A stretch of 64,000 nucleotides of DNA from Zygnema cylindricum (lineage: Eukaryota > Streptophyta > Zygnematophyceae > Zygnematales > Zygnemataceae), in contig JBBHKE010000879.1 in assembly GCA_037447655.1 (NCBI GenBank), positions 506,596 through 570,595 on the forward strand, given 5' to 3'. Below are positions 11,101 to 19,699 of this stretch, piece by piece. Each line of letters opens with the position of its first letter. The first letter of the stretch is position 1. The notes below the pieces were generated by a model. It had not been told where the DNA came from and made no database searches. It worked only from the letters and a program-made list of their open reading frames with translations. A program made the translations under genes and the position numbers.

Positions 11101-11206
11101 GGAAGTTTTGCACCAGGTTGAAAACGGGAAGGTGGAGGAGGAAGTGAAAAACAAGAAGGAAACTGAAAAAGGAAGTCAGAAAAAGGCAAAGAAATCGAAA
11201 AAATGA
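5715..11206 (+). CDS. LYAR-type nucleolar C2HC zinc-finger protein, four exons, 403 aa
   Basis: Exons are 5715-5801, 7111-7185, 7963-8087 and 10282-11206. All junctions have GT/AG sites; introns 1 and 2 are phase 0 and intron 3 is phase 2. The protein starts [18 protein letters not shown], the conserved LYAR start, with the first C2HC finger completed by the exon-2 segment [10 protein letters not shown]...SVQGHTSC. Exon 3 gives KFGPK and an LGLSTQPPW motif. Intron 3 splits the second finger, [17 protein letters not shown]...KKH, as in other plant homologues. The C-terminal ~270 residues are Lys/Glu-rich with three similar ~55-residue repeats containing KKRK/KKRKKK runs, fitting a basic nucleolar-localising tail. 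LYAR homologues are nucleolar RNA/DNA-binding proteins tied to rRNA processing and cell growth; that role is by family. No stop or frameshift is seen, so I regard it as functional. I read the exon joins by eye, without transcript data. Confidence 0.93.
6028..6246 (+). pseudogene. Exon-like cassette in LYAR intron 1 with one in-frame stop
   Basis: A 219-bp stretch is preceded by TATATAG and followed by GTATGT, which read as a splice acceptor and donor. In phase 0 it encodes 73 codons with normal protein-like composition (a Lys/Glu-rich helical part, then Tyr-Arg-Tyr-Val-Ile-Gly-Gly), interrupted by a single TAG at codon 56. Because its length is a multiple of three and the host intron is phase 0, inclusion would keep the LYAR frame but for that stop. 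I do not recognise the peptide. It may be a fossil exon, a captured gene fragment, or a regulated poison exon. Confidence 0.5.
6353..6593. mobile_element. Degenerate TACACCG-family TIR element in LYAR intron 1
   Basis: The left end is TACACCGTACTTTTCCGTG, continuing TTATTAGCGTCAATGG. The right end is TTTGACGTGAATAACGGTGC followed by ACGGTGT. These are imperfect inverted copies of the TIR of the 13.2-14.5 kb elements. It lies wholly within intron 1 in non-coding orientation. Confidence 0.55.
7186..7312. repeat. ~19-22-bp tandem repeat at the start of LYAR intron 2
   Basis: Five to six units built on TTTTTTTTACCAGTCCGAG, the later ones diverging (ACTAGTCCAAG, ACTAGTCCAGTCCAAG). The array begins within the first bases of the intron, directly after the GTAAGT donor. 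Confidence 0.8.
8111..8280. repeat. CT microsatellite and pyrimidine tract in LYAR intron 3
   Basis: About twenty CT dinucleotides at 8111-8150, then a C/T-only or nearly C/T-only tract to ~8280. It begins just downstream of the exon-3 donor. ORFs here in either strand (SLSLS or RERERE) are products of the repeat. Confidence 0.9.
8301..8343 (+). repeat. Duplicate of the LYAR exon-3 end and splice donor
   Basis: The stretch CTTGAAGGTGCAGGTGGGAC and the ~20 bases after it repeat 8075-8118 (CTTGGAGGTGCAGGTGAGAT and following) at about 80% identity, 226 bp downstream and across the CT tract. It therefore carries a second donor-like GCAG|GTGGGA. Use of this second donor would add 226 nt and disrupt the frame. 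Confidence 0.7.
9060..10281 (+). repeat. Tandem array of exon-4 acceptor copies in LYAR intron 3
   Basis: A motif close to GATAACATGACAGTTTCTGC plus AATGTGAGYGCAAATAGTC recurs near 9467, 9566, 9660, 9777, 9886, 10012 and 10145 before the real exon-4 boundary at 10277-10300. More decayed traces lie near 9308 and 9070. Spacing is 95-133 bp, approaching a regular ~132 bp near the gene end. Each unit also shares the pyrimidine-rich linker (CCCTTTCC...TTTCCCTCTAA...GAATTATTTCC). The array duplicates the acceptor and the first ~45 bases of exon 4. Confidence 0.85.
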
Positions 11207-11670
11207 GAGTGAAGGAATAAAAAATAGCAATTATATCAAAGAAAAAGTTGCCTTATGTGTGAAAATTGGAGCCAGTTTTGTAGGAAAAGAAGATAAAAGA
11301 CGAATACGAGAACAAAGCTTGTGAAAGCATATCAAGAGAAAGGAATAGGGATATAGAATTAGGAACCAATTGGTGCTTAGGAAGAACCGACGAAAAAATA
11401 AATAAAGAAAGACAGAAAGAAAGAAGGGCTTTAAAGAAAATAAGCAAAAGCAACTTAGATTTTTAGTTTTGCTTAGATTATAAGTTCAGGAAGCAAGTGT
11501 GACAGTTGTAGACGCTCAAGGGTTTTGATGCTTATTTCTTTACCTTCAAAATAAAAAAAAAAGTTGAAGTTATGTCACCTATCACAGTAACTTGATTAGA
11601 TGGAATTTTTTTTCCACAATTATTGAGGGAACCTTTAATGACGATTTTTCTTGAAAATAAAGTTAAGCGT
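11207..11670 (+). other. Likely LYAR 3' UTR with polyadenylation signals
   Basis: AATAAA occurs ten bases after the stop (11216-11221), again near 11398, and as AAAATAAAG near 11655. Which one is used cannot be told from sequence. Confidence 0.45.
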
Positions 11671-12075
11671 TAATTTTGTATTTTTTTTCCTGCAGTTCCA
11701 ATGTCTTTCTCCAAATTTTAAGCAAAAAACAAGTGTTTTTTGTACTTGTGGTGCAAAAATTTGGTTCTTGGTTTAAAAAAAAAAATCATGGCTTGACTTC
11801 ATGTTTCTATATGTTTGTTTTTTTTTTTTTTTTTTTTTTGTTCTACATTTTTGAGAGTTTTCTTGAAGTATAGTTGTATTCATAAACGAGACATTTTTTT
11901 TTACTGCTGCTGCAATTTCTTCTGTCTTCAAAAAAAAAAAAAAAGGTTAAAGAGTAAAAAACAAAAAAACCATGGTATATGTGATGATCCATTTGGCTGC
12001 TTTTTGTCATTTTTAGAAGAGGGAAGAAAACAAACTTTTTTCTTGAAAGGCACTTTTTCGTCTAATGAAGGTACA
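11671..12075. other. No recognised gene; T-rich and A-rich runs
   Basis: Contains a T run at ~11818-11839 and an A run at ~11930-11944. ORFs here are low-complexity. Confidence 0.5.
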
Positions 12076-12242
12076 AAGCAAGAAGAGAGGGAGAGAGAGA
12101 GGGAGAGGGAGAGAGGAGTGCGAAGTCGTGGGCAAGGGAGGGGGGCGGAGGAGAGGAGAAACGGGGAGGGGGGAGGGAGGAAAGGGGAGGAGGGGAGAGG
12201 GGGAGGGGGAGAGGGGGGGGGGGGGGGAGGGAGGGAGAAAAT
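12076..12242. repeat. Long GA/G purine tract
   Basis: About 165 bases almost entirely purine on the + strand: GAGAGG units, then GGGGAGG units and a run of about 15 G near 12212-12228. Such tracts can form triplex or G-quadruplex structures. ORFs across it are artefacts of composition. Confidence 0.85.
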
Positions 12243-13211
12243 GATCTACTCAATGACATGTGCGTCTGAATGGACCTGCAAATGAAGCCAGTCCGTAATT
12301 AGTGTGGCTCCCCTAATAGCATTTCTAGTTACTACATTATTTCTAGCACAATTTATCGCTGTAGTGTATATCTACTCGGAAAAGTTTCTCTAGCTTTAAC
12401 TTTTATAAGTTTTTAACTGCGATAAGTTTTTTTTTTTTCAGAAAATGTGTCTTTTTAAGCACAAAATAGATACAGTAAAACGGACGGACTTCTGGACTAA
12501 TACTGAAAATTTAAATCTTGTTTTGTCTTTTTTTAATTTGACTGAAATAAAGAGATATGAGAACTGACAGCTGGATTTATATGATTTTGAAACAAATAAT
12601 AATGAAGTTTATTAAGAAAGTGACGACGCTAGACTGTTTGTGTATATGGAAAAAAAAAAGAAACGAGAAGCCAAAAAGAAATTGGGAAAACCTATAGGGA
12701 ATCAAACATCCCAAAATGAAAAATAGTGTGAAATAAATTATCACACAAGAAAGGCAACGGATAAAAATTAGTGTTGATATTGGCACTGACCACTGTTTAA
12801 GAATGGACTTCACCATTTTTGTCGATAACTTTCCATCCAAATTAGGTCTGGAAGACTTAAGAAAAAAAACCATTACAACTTTGGGTAAGAACCAGCTTTG
12901 GTTTGGTTAAGGTTTGATAACAACCAGTTGATATAGTTAACAGAATGATGTCAATATAACCATTGGTTTGCACCCAGGCAAAAAACTTGACATCATTCTT
13001 CTTTTCAATGGCCACTATTTCCGCAGGACCTTCGACAGTAAAAAATATTTGTTTTTTTTTATGTGATAATTATCTGGTTGACCAGAAATTTGACCAGAAA
13101 CTCAATGAAGCAATGAAAAACCCTAAGAAATGATTGAAAAGCCCATTGGATGTTTTTACAAAAATACCATTCGACTAAAACAATTAGCAGCGAAGCCATA
13201 AAGGAAAGAAG
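12243..13211. other. No recognised feature
   Basis: AT-rich intergenic DNA. A TGACATCATTCT-type segment occurs twice in opposite orientation near 12940 and 12990, but I see no clear element. Confidence 0.45.
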
Positions 13212-13423
13212 TACACCGTGAATCGCTATTAGCGTTTAGAAATAAATAGCGTTATGAATCAAATAGCGTTATTAACGCTATTTGGGAATTTGGGGGTTTT
13301 GAAGGAAATCATCTACTCTAATTTGTTTTTTAAAGGGTTTTTATATATTCTATTTGAGAATTTGGGTAAAAAAACGGGGTACCGCAATTAGAGTCATTGA
13401 CTCTAATAGCGATTCAAGGTGTA
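13212..13423. mobile_element. TACACCG-family TIR element (short form, ~212 bp)
   Basis: The left TIR, TACACCGTGAATCGCTATTA, pairs with the right end, which reads CTAATAGCGATTCAAGGTGT followed by A. A TA dinucleotide bounds each side, as expected for TA-target (mariner-like) insertion, though a 3-bp TSD cannot be excluded. There is no ORF. Internal direct repeats of AATAGCGTTA are visible. Confidence 0.8.
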
Positions 13424-13741
13424 GATGGACCATAGTAACAACATTGAACATTGAGCATTTTTCCATCTATGGATAGAAAATTAATTTACAGAAATAAGTT
13501 TCATTCATGATACATGAGAAGTTCTCGCTAAAAGACAAGGAATCAAATTTGTTGAGTTTGTACAACAAATCTTCGTCCATGTCTCTACAGTCAAAGCCCA
13601 TTCAATAGGTTCAAAATTTAAAACTTTTGGCTAGTAAACCTGCCTTTTAAAAACAAAAAATAGGACCGAAGCCAGAGAATCTTCATCAGGCGGACCCTTC
13701 AATAAATAGGCAAATGGTACGACCTACGATAGTAGGTACAA
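13424..13741. other. No recognised feature
   Basis: AT-rich spacer between two TIR elements; no ORF or repeat recognised. Confidence 0.45.
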
Positions 13742-13979
13742 TACACCGCCAATCGCTATTAGCGTATTGAACGCTAATTCGGTCCCGCTTTTTTTTTCTC
13801 AAATTCTCAAATAGAGTTATCCACACTATTTAAAAAAACCCTAATTCCTAATTAGAGTAAACGCTATTAAAGTACGTGGACCATAATCTGCCACGTCTCA
13901 GGTACTAAATTAGAATCAATAACGCTAATTTTTTTTTGACGCTATTTAATCCTTGACTCTAATAGCGATTGGCGGTGTA
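13742..13979. mobile_element. TACACCG-family TIR element (short form, ~238 bp, perfect TIR)
   Basis: TACACCGCCAATCGCTATTA at the left and TAATAGCGATTGGCGGTGTA at the right are perfect inverted repeats over 20 bp. The two ends share the unusual CCGCC variant, so TIR sequence is matched within the element. It abuts the next element with three bases between. Confidence 0.88.
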
Positions 13980-13982
13980 CTG

Positions 13983-14523
13983 TACACCGTGAATCGGTAT
14001 TGGCGTAATGGACGCTATTTAAGGTACCTTTTTTTTTCCCCAAATTCTTAAACAGCATAAATTATTCTGTTTTTTCTTTTACGCCATTTAGGGTTCTTTT
14101 CCAATTTTTATCATCTAAATAGAGTGTTGTACGGTTGGTGTTAGACCGTACAAAAATGTACCTTTTTAAGTGAGAAAGTATATTTAATGGGTTTTAGTAA
14201 CCACGGACGCATGAGAATATGCGCTCTAAAAAGGGGATGCAATCGGGCTGTCAAAAATCACGTTCTCACATATTCGTCCGGCAACTGCGTTTCGATGGTG
14301 TGAACGTACGATTTGTGTACGATTTGTCAGCTTTTGAACAGAACCTATATTAGTGTAAACAAGTTTGGGGCGGGTGTTTTTTTTTTTAAATCCAAATTAG
14401 TATAAGTAAATATCCAGTATGTATGTTTGTTTTGAAAAAATCCAAATTCTCAATTAGCGTAAATAACGGTAATTGTTCCTACACGCTAAAGAAACCTTTA
14501 CGCGAATAACGATTCACGGTGTA
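13983..14523. mobile_element. TACACCG-family TIR element (long form, 541 bp)
   Basis: Left TIR TACACCGTGAATCGGTATTG; right end CGAATAACGATTCACGGTGT followed by A. The interior holds a GTACGG...CCGTAC palindrome and a segment shared with 1954-2440 and 63451-64000, making this the reference copy of the long form. No transposase ORF is present. Its right TA is also the start of the first minisatellite unit, so it appears to have inserted at the edge of that array or the array began there. Confidence 0.82.
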
Positions 14524-15051
14524 CTGAATCTTGCAACTTTTGTACTGAATCTTGCAACTTTTGTACTGAATCTTGCAACTTTTGTATTGAATCGCAACTT
14601 TTGTACTGAATCTTGCAACTTTTGTACTGAATCTTGCAACTTTTGTACTGAATCTTGCAACTTTTTTACTGAATCTTGCAACTTTTGTACTGAATATTGC
14701 AACTTTTGTACTGAATCGCAACTTTTGTACTGAATCTTGCAACTTTTGTACTGAATCTTGCAACTTTTGAACTGAATCTTGCAACTTTTGTACTGAATCG
14801 CAACTTTTGTACTGAATCTTGCAATTTTTGTACTGAATCTTGCAACTTTTTTACTGAATCACAACTGTTGTACTGAATCTTGCAACTTTTGTACTGAATC
14901 TTGCAACTTTTTTACTGAATCGCAACTTTTGTACTGAATCTTGCAACTTCTGTACTGCATCTTGCAACTTTTGTACTGAATCGCAACTGTTCTACTGAAT
15001 CGCAACTGTTCTACTGAATCTTGCAACTTTTGCACTGAATCTTGCAACTTT
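14521..15051. repeat. 21/19-bp minisatellite with higher-order pattern
   Basis: About 26 units. The 21-bp form starts GTACTGAATC and ends TTGCAACTTTT; a 19-bp form lacks the TT after GAATC. In the right half the order is roughly 21-21-19, giving a higher-order period near 61 bp. Both strands are open for long stretches simply because the unit lacks stops in some frames. It ends just before the GC-richer region at 15052. Confidence 0.92.
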
Positions 15052-15442
15052 TCGGCCCAGAGAAACACCGAAGGCTCTCGGCACCCCTCGTGGAGGCGTC
15101 CACGTCGCCCCCCCTCATTTTTCGAGTAACGACGCCTCGCGCCGCGAGCCGCATCGCTAACTGCGAACGCCGCGAAACTACCGCAACAATCAGTTGAACA
15201 AAGAAAATCGCGCGACTGAACATTTTCCTGTCCGTCGATTTCTTTAACTTTTTAAATTCGAAAATTTTACATATGAAATCGTTTAAACACAAAAAACGAT
15301 CGTTTCAAGTTTCTGCCTCTCCCTTTCATTTCGTGTTTTGTGTCATTATTCGTTTCCTGGCTGCCCTGTCATCGTTTTCTGCCTCCCTGGTCGCCATTTG
15401 TATTTCATTCCTCGCGGCCGTTTTCCGGAACAATTTTATAAG
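15052..15442 (+). promoter_or_regulatory. Candidate promoter and 5' non-coding exon of the Ndc10-like gene
   Basis: GC-rich and CpG-rich compared with its surroundings (around 15060-15180), then a pyrimidine-rich stretch ending ATAAG|GTAAGTAA at 15442, a consensus splice donor. A second consensus donor, AATATG|GTAAGTGC, lies at 16281. Together they look like untranslated or start-codon exons upstream of the decayed coding exons. No transcript evidence. Confidence 0.35.
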
Positions 15443-15618
15443 GTAAGTAACTCATGCTTGTGTACTCTTGTGAGTGTTTAAATGTAGGTGTTTTAGGTTT
15501 TAAAAGGGAAAAAAATTACGTTTTATCTTTTCATTTTTGAAAGTCAAATCTGCAGGAGAGGGATGTACGGCTATAGAATGCTATCTAGAAACTTTAGAAA
15601 CGTGCAATAGAAGATATG

Positions 15619-15720
15619 TGGTAACTGGAAAGCAATACCTATAATCAAAACCTATTTTTTCACAAGGTAGTAACTGTAAAGCAATACCTAAAATCATAAC
15701 CTATTTTTTCACAAGGTAGT
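15619..15720. repeat. ~52-bp tandem duplication
   Basis: Two copies of a segment running GGTAACTGGAAAGCAATACC ... TTTTTTCACAA, about 90% identical, within the presumed first intron of the Ndc10-like gene. Confidence 0.85.
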
Positions 15721-16461
15721 CTTGTTAACACTGGTAGAAATATGAATTGCTACCACTGGCGAAAATGCTTCAACTCTAATAGCGGTGAACAACTTACTTT
15801 GGCAATGTCTACGTAATTTTTTTTTCTGACTTAGGTCTTTTAAGAGACATATTTAATAGAATAACATATATTTCTTTACCCAGTATTATAATAGATATAT
15901 AAAAGTTAATAACATCTAATAAATCTTGTTAAAACTTTTATGTGACTCTTAAGTGACTTTTTTTGGTACTTATATGATGTTTTATAACCTTTGTGAGACT
16001 TTTTTGGGACTTTGGGTCCAGTTTGCAAAAAATGTATAGCTGTACATTTTGTAGCTGGAAGAAATGGCAGAAATTTATAGCTACCCGCTAAGTGTATAGT
16101 TGCACAGCAGGTAGGAAAATGTATAGCAGGTAGGAAATGTATAGCTAGATGGCAGTGAAAAAAAAATGAAGTTTTTGTGTTATTATTAGTGATAACTTTG
16201 TATTTTTTCTAGTAATTTTTAGGTTGTTCTCACCGTCACGCTCTATCGTCACAACTCTATCTTCACAATCATTTTAATATGGTAAGTGCTGCTGTTGCTC
16301 CCACGACCAATAAAATTCTGAAACGACGTATTCCAATCCGCAAATAAGGCCGTTACAGTTCGTGTTAAGCACCTACGGTACCAAGGTTATACTGATAGGA
16401 ATGATAAAAACATTAATATAAAAAAAACAAAGAAAACATTAATATTGAAAAAACAAAAAAA

Positions 16462-16686
16462 AAACAAAAACGAGCTGTACTTGTTGAAAGTAGTGAAAGA
16501 AAAGATAAGGATGGCGACGGGCAAGGATTACAATATCAAGATGGTGTTATATCTGGGAGGAAACTCGAGCCAGCCTCCTTTTGTCCAAATATAGAAGAAG
16601 CCAGTCGAGAGGCTTTTCATAGTATAAAAAAGACGATATTACCTAGTACGTTAACACAATACATGCTACGAATGAGAATTTGGAAG
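16462..16686 (+). pseudogene. Ndc10-like exon: N-terminal arm
   Basis: Open frame ending at a donor (TGGAAG|GTATTT). It encodes an acidic/basic leader (SSERKDKDGDGQ), then EEASREAFHSIKKTILPSTL and TQYMLRMRIWK. Ndc10-family proteins begin with a similar T-x2-Y-x6-W arm that precedes a Phe-Cys pair. The 5' boundary is not defined; A-rich DNA precedes it. Confidence 0.55.
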
Positions 16687-16712
16687 GTATTTCTAGCCTT
16701 TAAAATTGTTTT

Positions 16713-16737
16713 GTGAATATATATATATATATATATA
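16713..16737. repeat. AT dinucleotide microsatellite
   Basis: About twelve AT units followed by a T run. Confidence 0.9.
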
Positions 16738-16769
16738 TTTTTTTTTTATTACGGTTATGGTATTGGTTA

Positions 16770-17240
16770 TATTTAGTGTGCATTCATTAAGTTTTCGTAT
16801 TTGGTATAATTAGTGTGTACCGTTACACTTATCCGTTTTTAGAAGATTAGTGTGCATTTCACAAGTTTCAATTTTTAGCATTATTAGTGTGCATCATTTT
16901 CGTTTTTAGTATTATTAGTATGCAATATTACATTTTTTAGTATAGTTAATGTGCATGTCTAAAGTTTTCAGTTTTTAGTGTAACTAGTGTGTCTCATTTC
17001 AGTTTTCAAATATTTGTATAATTAGTGTGTGTTATTAAAGTTTTTAGTTTTTAGTATTATTAGGGTTCACTATACAGTTTTTATTTTTTAGTATAATTAA
17101 TGTGTGCTATTTCAGTTTTTAGCTTTTAATGTAATTAATGTGTGTTATTTCAATTATCAGTTTTTTGTATAATTAGCGTGCACTATGAAAATTTTCAAGT
17201 TTTAGTATAAGTAGCATACATTATTACAATTTTTATTTTT
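16770..17240. repeat. ~43-bp diverged tandem repeat
   Basis: About eleven units built on TATAATTAGTGTGCAT, then TTCAGTTTTTAGTTTTTAG, highly diverged from one another, within an intron of the Ndc10-like gene. Confidence 0.75.
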
Positions 17241-17880
17241 TATAACATTTTCAACAAACAATAAGTGTTATTTATAACACTATTTTTTAAAACGTCGTTG
17301 TTTTATGAGTATTTTGAGTAAAATTGTCAATTTTTGGGTGTTTTTTGTTGTATTTAACAAGTATTACTGTGGTAAAAAAATGGTGGGCCGATCAAGACGA
17401 GAAGATGAGGCTTGCATTTTTTCTAAAATATATAGAAAAAATAGAGGGGAGAAAAATCGGAAGCCATGGCCCAACATTAGATTAACCATCGTTGGACACA
17501 ATTGTAATTCAATAAGCGTGCGCTTTTATTGTGGCGCATCAAAACCAGGTGTCTAAGCCATATGGTTCTTATAAAAACATACAAATTACTTGTGTAAAAT
17601 TTTTTTTTTAGAAATACAGAGTGAAAGAGAAAGACATAGATAGAGAGGAATCAAGAGAAGGATAAAAAGATAGAGAGTAAAAAGTAATAAAACATAAGAA
17701 GAATTTTTTATTAATGTTGAGCATGGATTTGGTTATTACGTTTTTGTACATATTTATTTTTTTGTGTTTTGATTTATTTTGTTTGCAAAATATTTATTAC
17801 GTCTTTTTGTATTTTAGGGTTTATTTTTTTATGTTTGAATCTAAACAACAACATTTGTTGTTTTGTTTTTTTTGTTTCAG
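17241..17880 (+). other. Intron of the Ndc10-like pseudogene; no further feature recognised
   Basis: AT-rich. An 83-codon ORF (17305-17556) shows no recognised motif. The segment ends in the acceptor TTTTTTTGTTTCAG at 17880. Confidence 0.4.
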
Positions 17881-18319
17881 CCAATGGGTTTCCTATCTGC
17901 GCTTATGAAAGCATTAGTGTTTTTTCAAAAAACACAATGTACGATTTTGGGGATAGCGCTAGAAGACAAGCAAAGGTCCACGAACAAAATCAATTCTAAA
18001 ACGTATTGTTCGAGAAACGGGTATGAGATGTAAAAAACAATACCTAGATCGACAATGTGGGGCAGTTAGTGACAGTTATAATAGAAAACAACTCCAAAAT
18101 ATAAGCATCTATTGCTTTGAAGCCTCCACTACATTACAAAACTTGCATGAGAATATGCTTGCTCGTGCAATAACTTTGTTGACACATTTTGTAGCAGGTA
18201 GAGGTAATAGTGCTAGAACAGTCAAGTTGTCTGATTTGTTTTCGATGGAGATCGAAAGTGTGGGACCGACGCCATGCCACATGTTGGGTTTCCTCGATAT
18301 GAACAGGGAAACCAACAAG
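17881..18319 (+). pseudogene. Ndc10-like exon: first half of domain II
   Basis: Bounded by TTTCAG| and |GTAAGT. It reads PMGFLSALMKALVFFQKTQ, then needs a frame change near 17940-17965 to continue GPRTKSILKRIV ... KKQYLDRQCGAVSDSYNRKQL. It ends LARAITLLTHFVAGRGNSAR, TVKLSDLFSMEIESVGPTPC and HMLGFLDMNRETNK. The Arg in AGRGNSAR corresponds to the first catalytic arginine region of the YR fold. The exon ends in phase 0. Confidence 0.8.
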
Positions 18320-18524
18320 GTAAGTGGCATAATTTCTTTAAAAAAATAGCTAGTTATTCTGATAAATTTTAGGGTTTATATGTTTTGTGATCGTATTGTT
18401 GATTGTTTTGTTGTTCCTTTTTCATTTTTAGAGAGACATATATTGTTGATGTCGTTTTTTTGACACATTGAACATGTTTTTTTTTTGTAATATTGTGATA
18501 ACAAACTTTTCGGTTTGAATGCAG

Positions 18525-18658
18525 ATGGGTCGTAAAAAACACTTTAGTGTTATATGAAACAAAAATTAGGGGGTTTGTTCAGTTGGCGGAATAACTTTTA
18601 TATCTCTTTTACATGAAAAAAGCACCGGTGGGCTAGATTTTTCCTCGAGAGAAACTTG
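18525..18658 (+). pseudogene. Ndc10-like exon with two stop codons
   Basis: Acceptor AATGCAG|ATGGGT. It reads GRKKHFSVI, stop, NKN, stop, GVCSVGGITF ... DFSSRETW. In Ndc10-family proteins this is the segment with an Arg-Asn-Lys...Cys-Pro-Val/Ile-Gly-Ala core followed by a FS..E.W motif. The first stop (TGA) sits where an Arg codon (CGA) is expected. Confidence 0.7.
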
Positions 18659-18823
18659 GTAATATTTCACAACCATTTCCTTATTTATTTGTGTTTTTTG
18701 CTTACCAAACAAACTCACACAGCCCGTTGCAATTTTAAAATTGAAACAATTTCTATATATACCTTATTATGATATTTGGTGACAATTTTTTGACATGTAT
18801 GATTAATGTTTTATTTCCAAAAG

Positions 18824-18962
18824 CCTCCAACAACGACAATGCATTGGACTTTCATGCTCATCTACGCCTCATACAAGCTATATTCATATGTTTGGCTATC
18901 GTATCCAAATCTAAAACGTATGCGATGCGAGGTGCAGATGCCAAATCTGCACAGAGCAATGG
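18824..18962 (+). pseudogene. Ndc10-like exon: HxxR box (His to Tyr)
   Basis: Reads DNALDFHAHLRLIQAIFICL then AIVSKSKTYAMRGADAKSAQ, ending SNG at the donor GG|GTACTA. The family motif is Lys-x-Thr-His-x2-Arg-Gly-x-Gly-Ala; here the catalytic His is Tyr (CAT to TAT transition). The phase at the donor matches the next exon. Confidence 0.75.
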
Positions 18963-19097
18963 GTACTAAATTAAACATTCACTATTTGTTTTTTTTGTAA
19001 CAATACTATACGTCTTCATTTTTTGTAATTTTTTTTTTTTTTTACTTGGGTATCAATTTTTGTGTAATGATATAAAAAATCTCTTTGGGGTGAACAG

Positions 19098-19316
19098 GGG
19101 TTCTGAATCTCAAATAGCACGGTTAGGTCGTTGGGTCAGTGCTCATATGTACTTTTCGTATTTGACGTCAATACCTTTTGAGGTGTTACTCGTACAAGCG
19201 GGATTTTAAAATGACAAGAATGCATATATTTTACATCGAGATCGAGTCGATGTTTCGAGATGCCTCATTGAGCGTACTTTTCATTCGGCTGACGATGCTT
19301 TACGTGAAGTGAACAG
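19098..19316 (+). pseudogene. Ndc10-like exon: catalytic tyrosine segment
   Basis: Acceptor GAACAG|GGGT and donor AACAG|GTTTG. It reads GSESQIARLGRWVSAHMYFS then YLTSIPFEVLLVQAGF, a stop at 19207, then NDKNAYILHRDRVDVSRCLI and ERTFHSADDALREVN. SQIARLGRW and the Tyr of YLTSIP align with the last YR box, where the Tyr would be the nucleophile. Confidence 0.8.
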
Positions 19317-19699
19317 GTTTGTTTTTTCTTGTAACAAGTAAAAATAAAATGACAAAAAGATAGAGAATTCAAAATCACGTGAGAAATACAAATTGGAAGT
19401 GTGAAAAATAGATTTGGGGAGAGAGAGATTGCAAGTGGTGATAAATAAACACCATTTAACGAAATAGTGTACATCTTACGTTGATTTTGTAATATTTTTT
19501 TTTTGTTTAAACAAATGTATGTTTACAAAAATGAGATTTATAGGTGTTTCTTTAAAATGAAACATTTTGAAATTGCTCTATTATTATTATTATTATTATT
19601 TTCGTCATACATGACAACCTATTCGTTCAATGGACGAAAAACAAAACCGTTTTGTTCCTTTTTGCACTTAAAAGGTAATTTTTATTATTTACGGGGTCC

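Noticed and set aside
10324-11154. 276-codon - strand ORF opposite LYAR exon 4
   Set aside because: An antisense shadow of the Lys/Glu-rich exon (gives Phe/Ser/Pro); no independent motifs.
12062-12259. Ser/Pro-rich - strand ORF in the purine tract
   Set aside because: Compositional artefact of the GA/G tract.
14473-14784. ORFs with NLATFVL or VQKLQDS repeats on both strands
   Set aside because: By-product of a minisatellite unit without stops; nothing beyond the array supports a protein.
14521-15051. Regular repeats that might suggest a CRISPR array
   Set aside because: Units are directly adjacent with no unique spacers, and the genome is eukaryotic.
17305-17556. Possible extra exon of the Ndc10-like gene
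   Set aside because: Its position fits, but no family motif or convincing splice sites could be seen.
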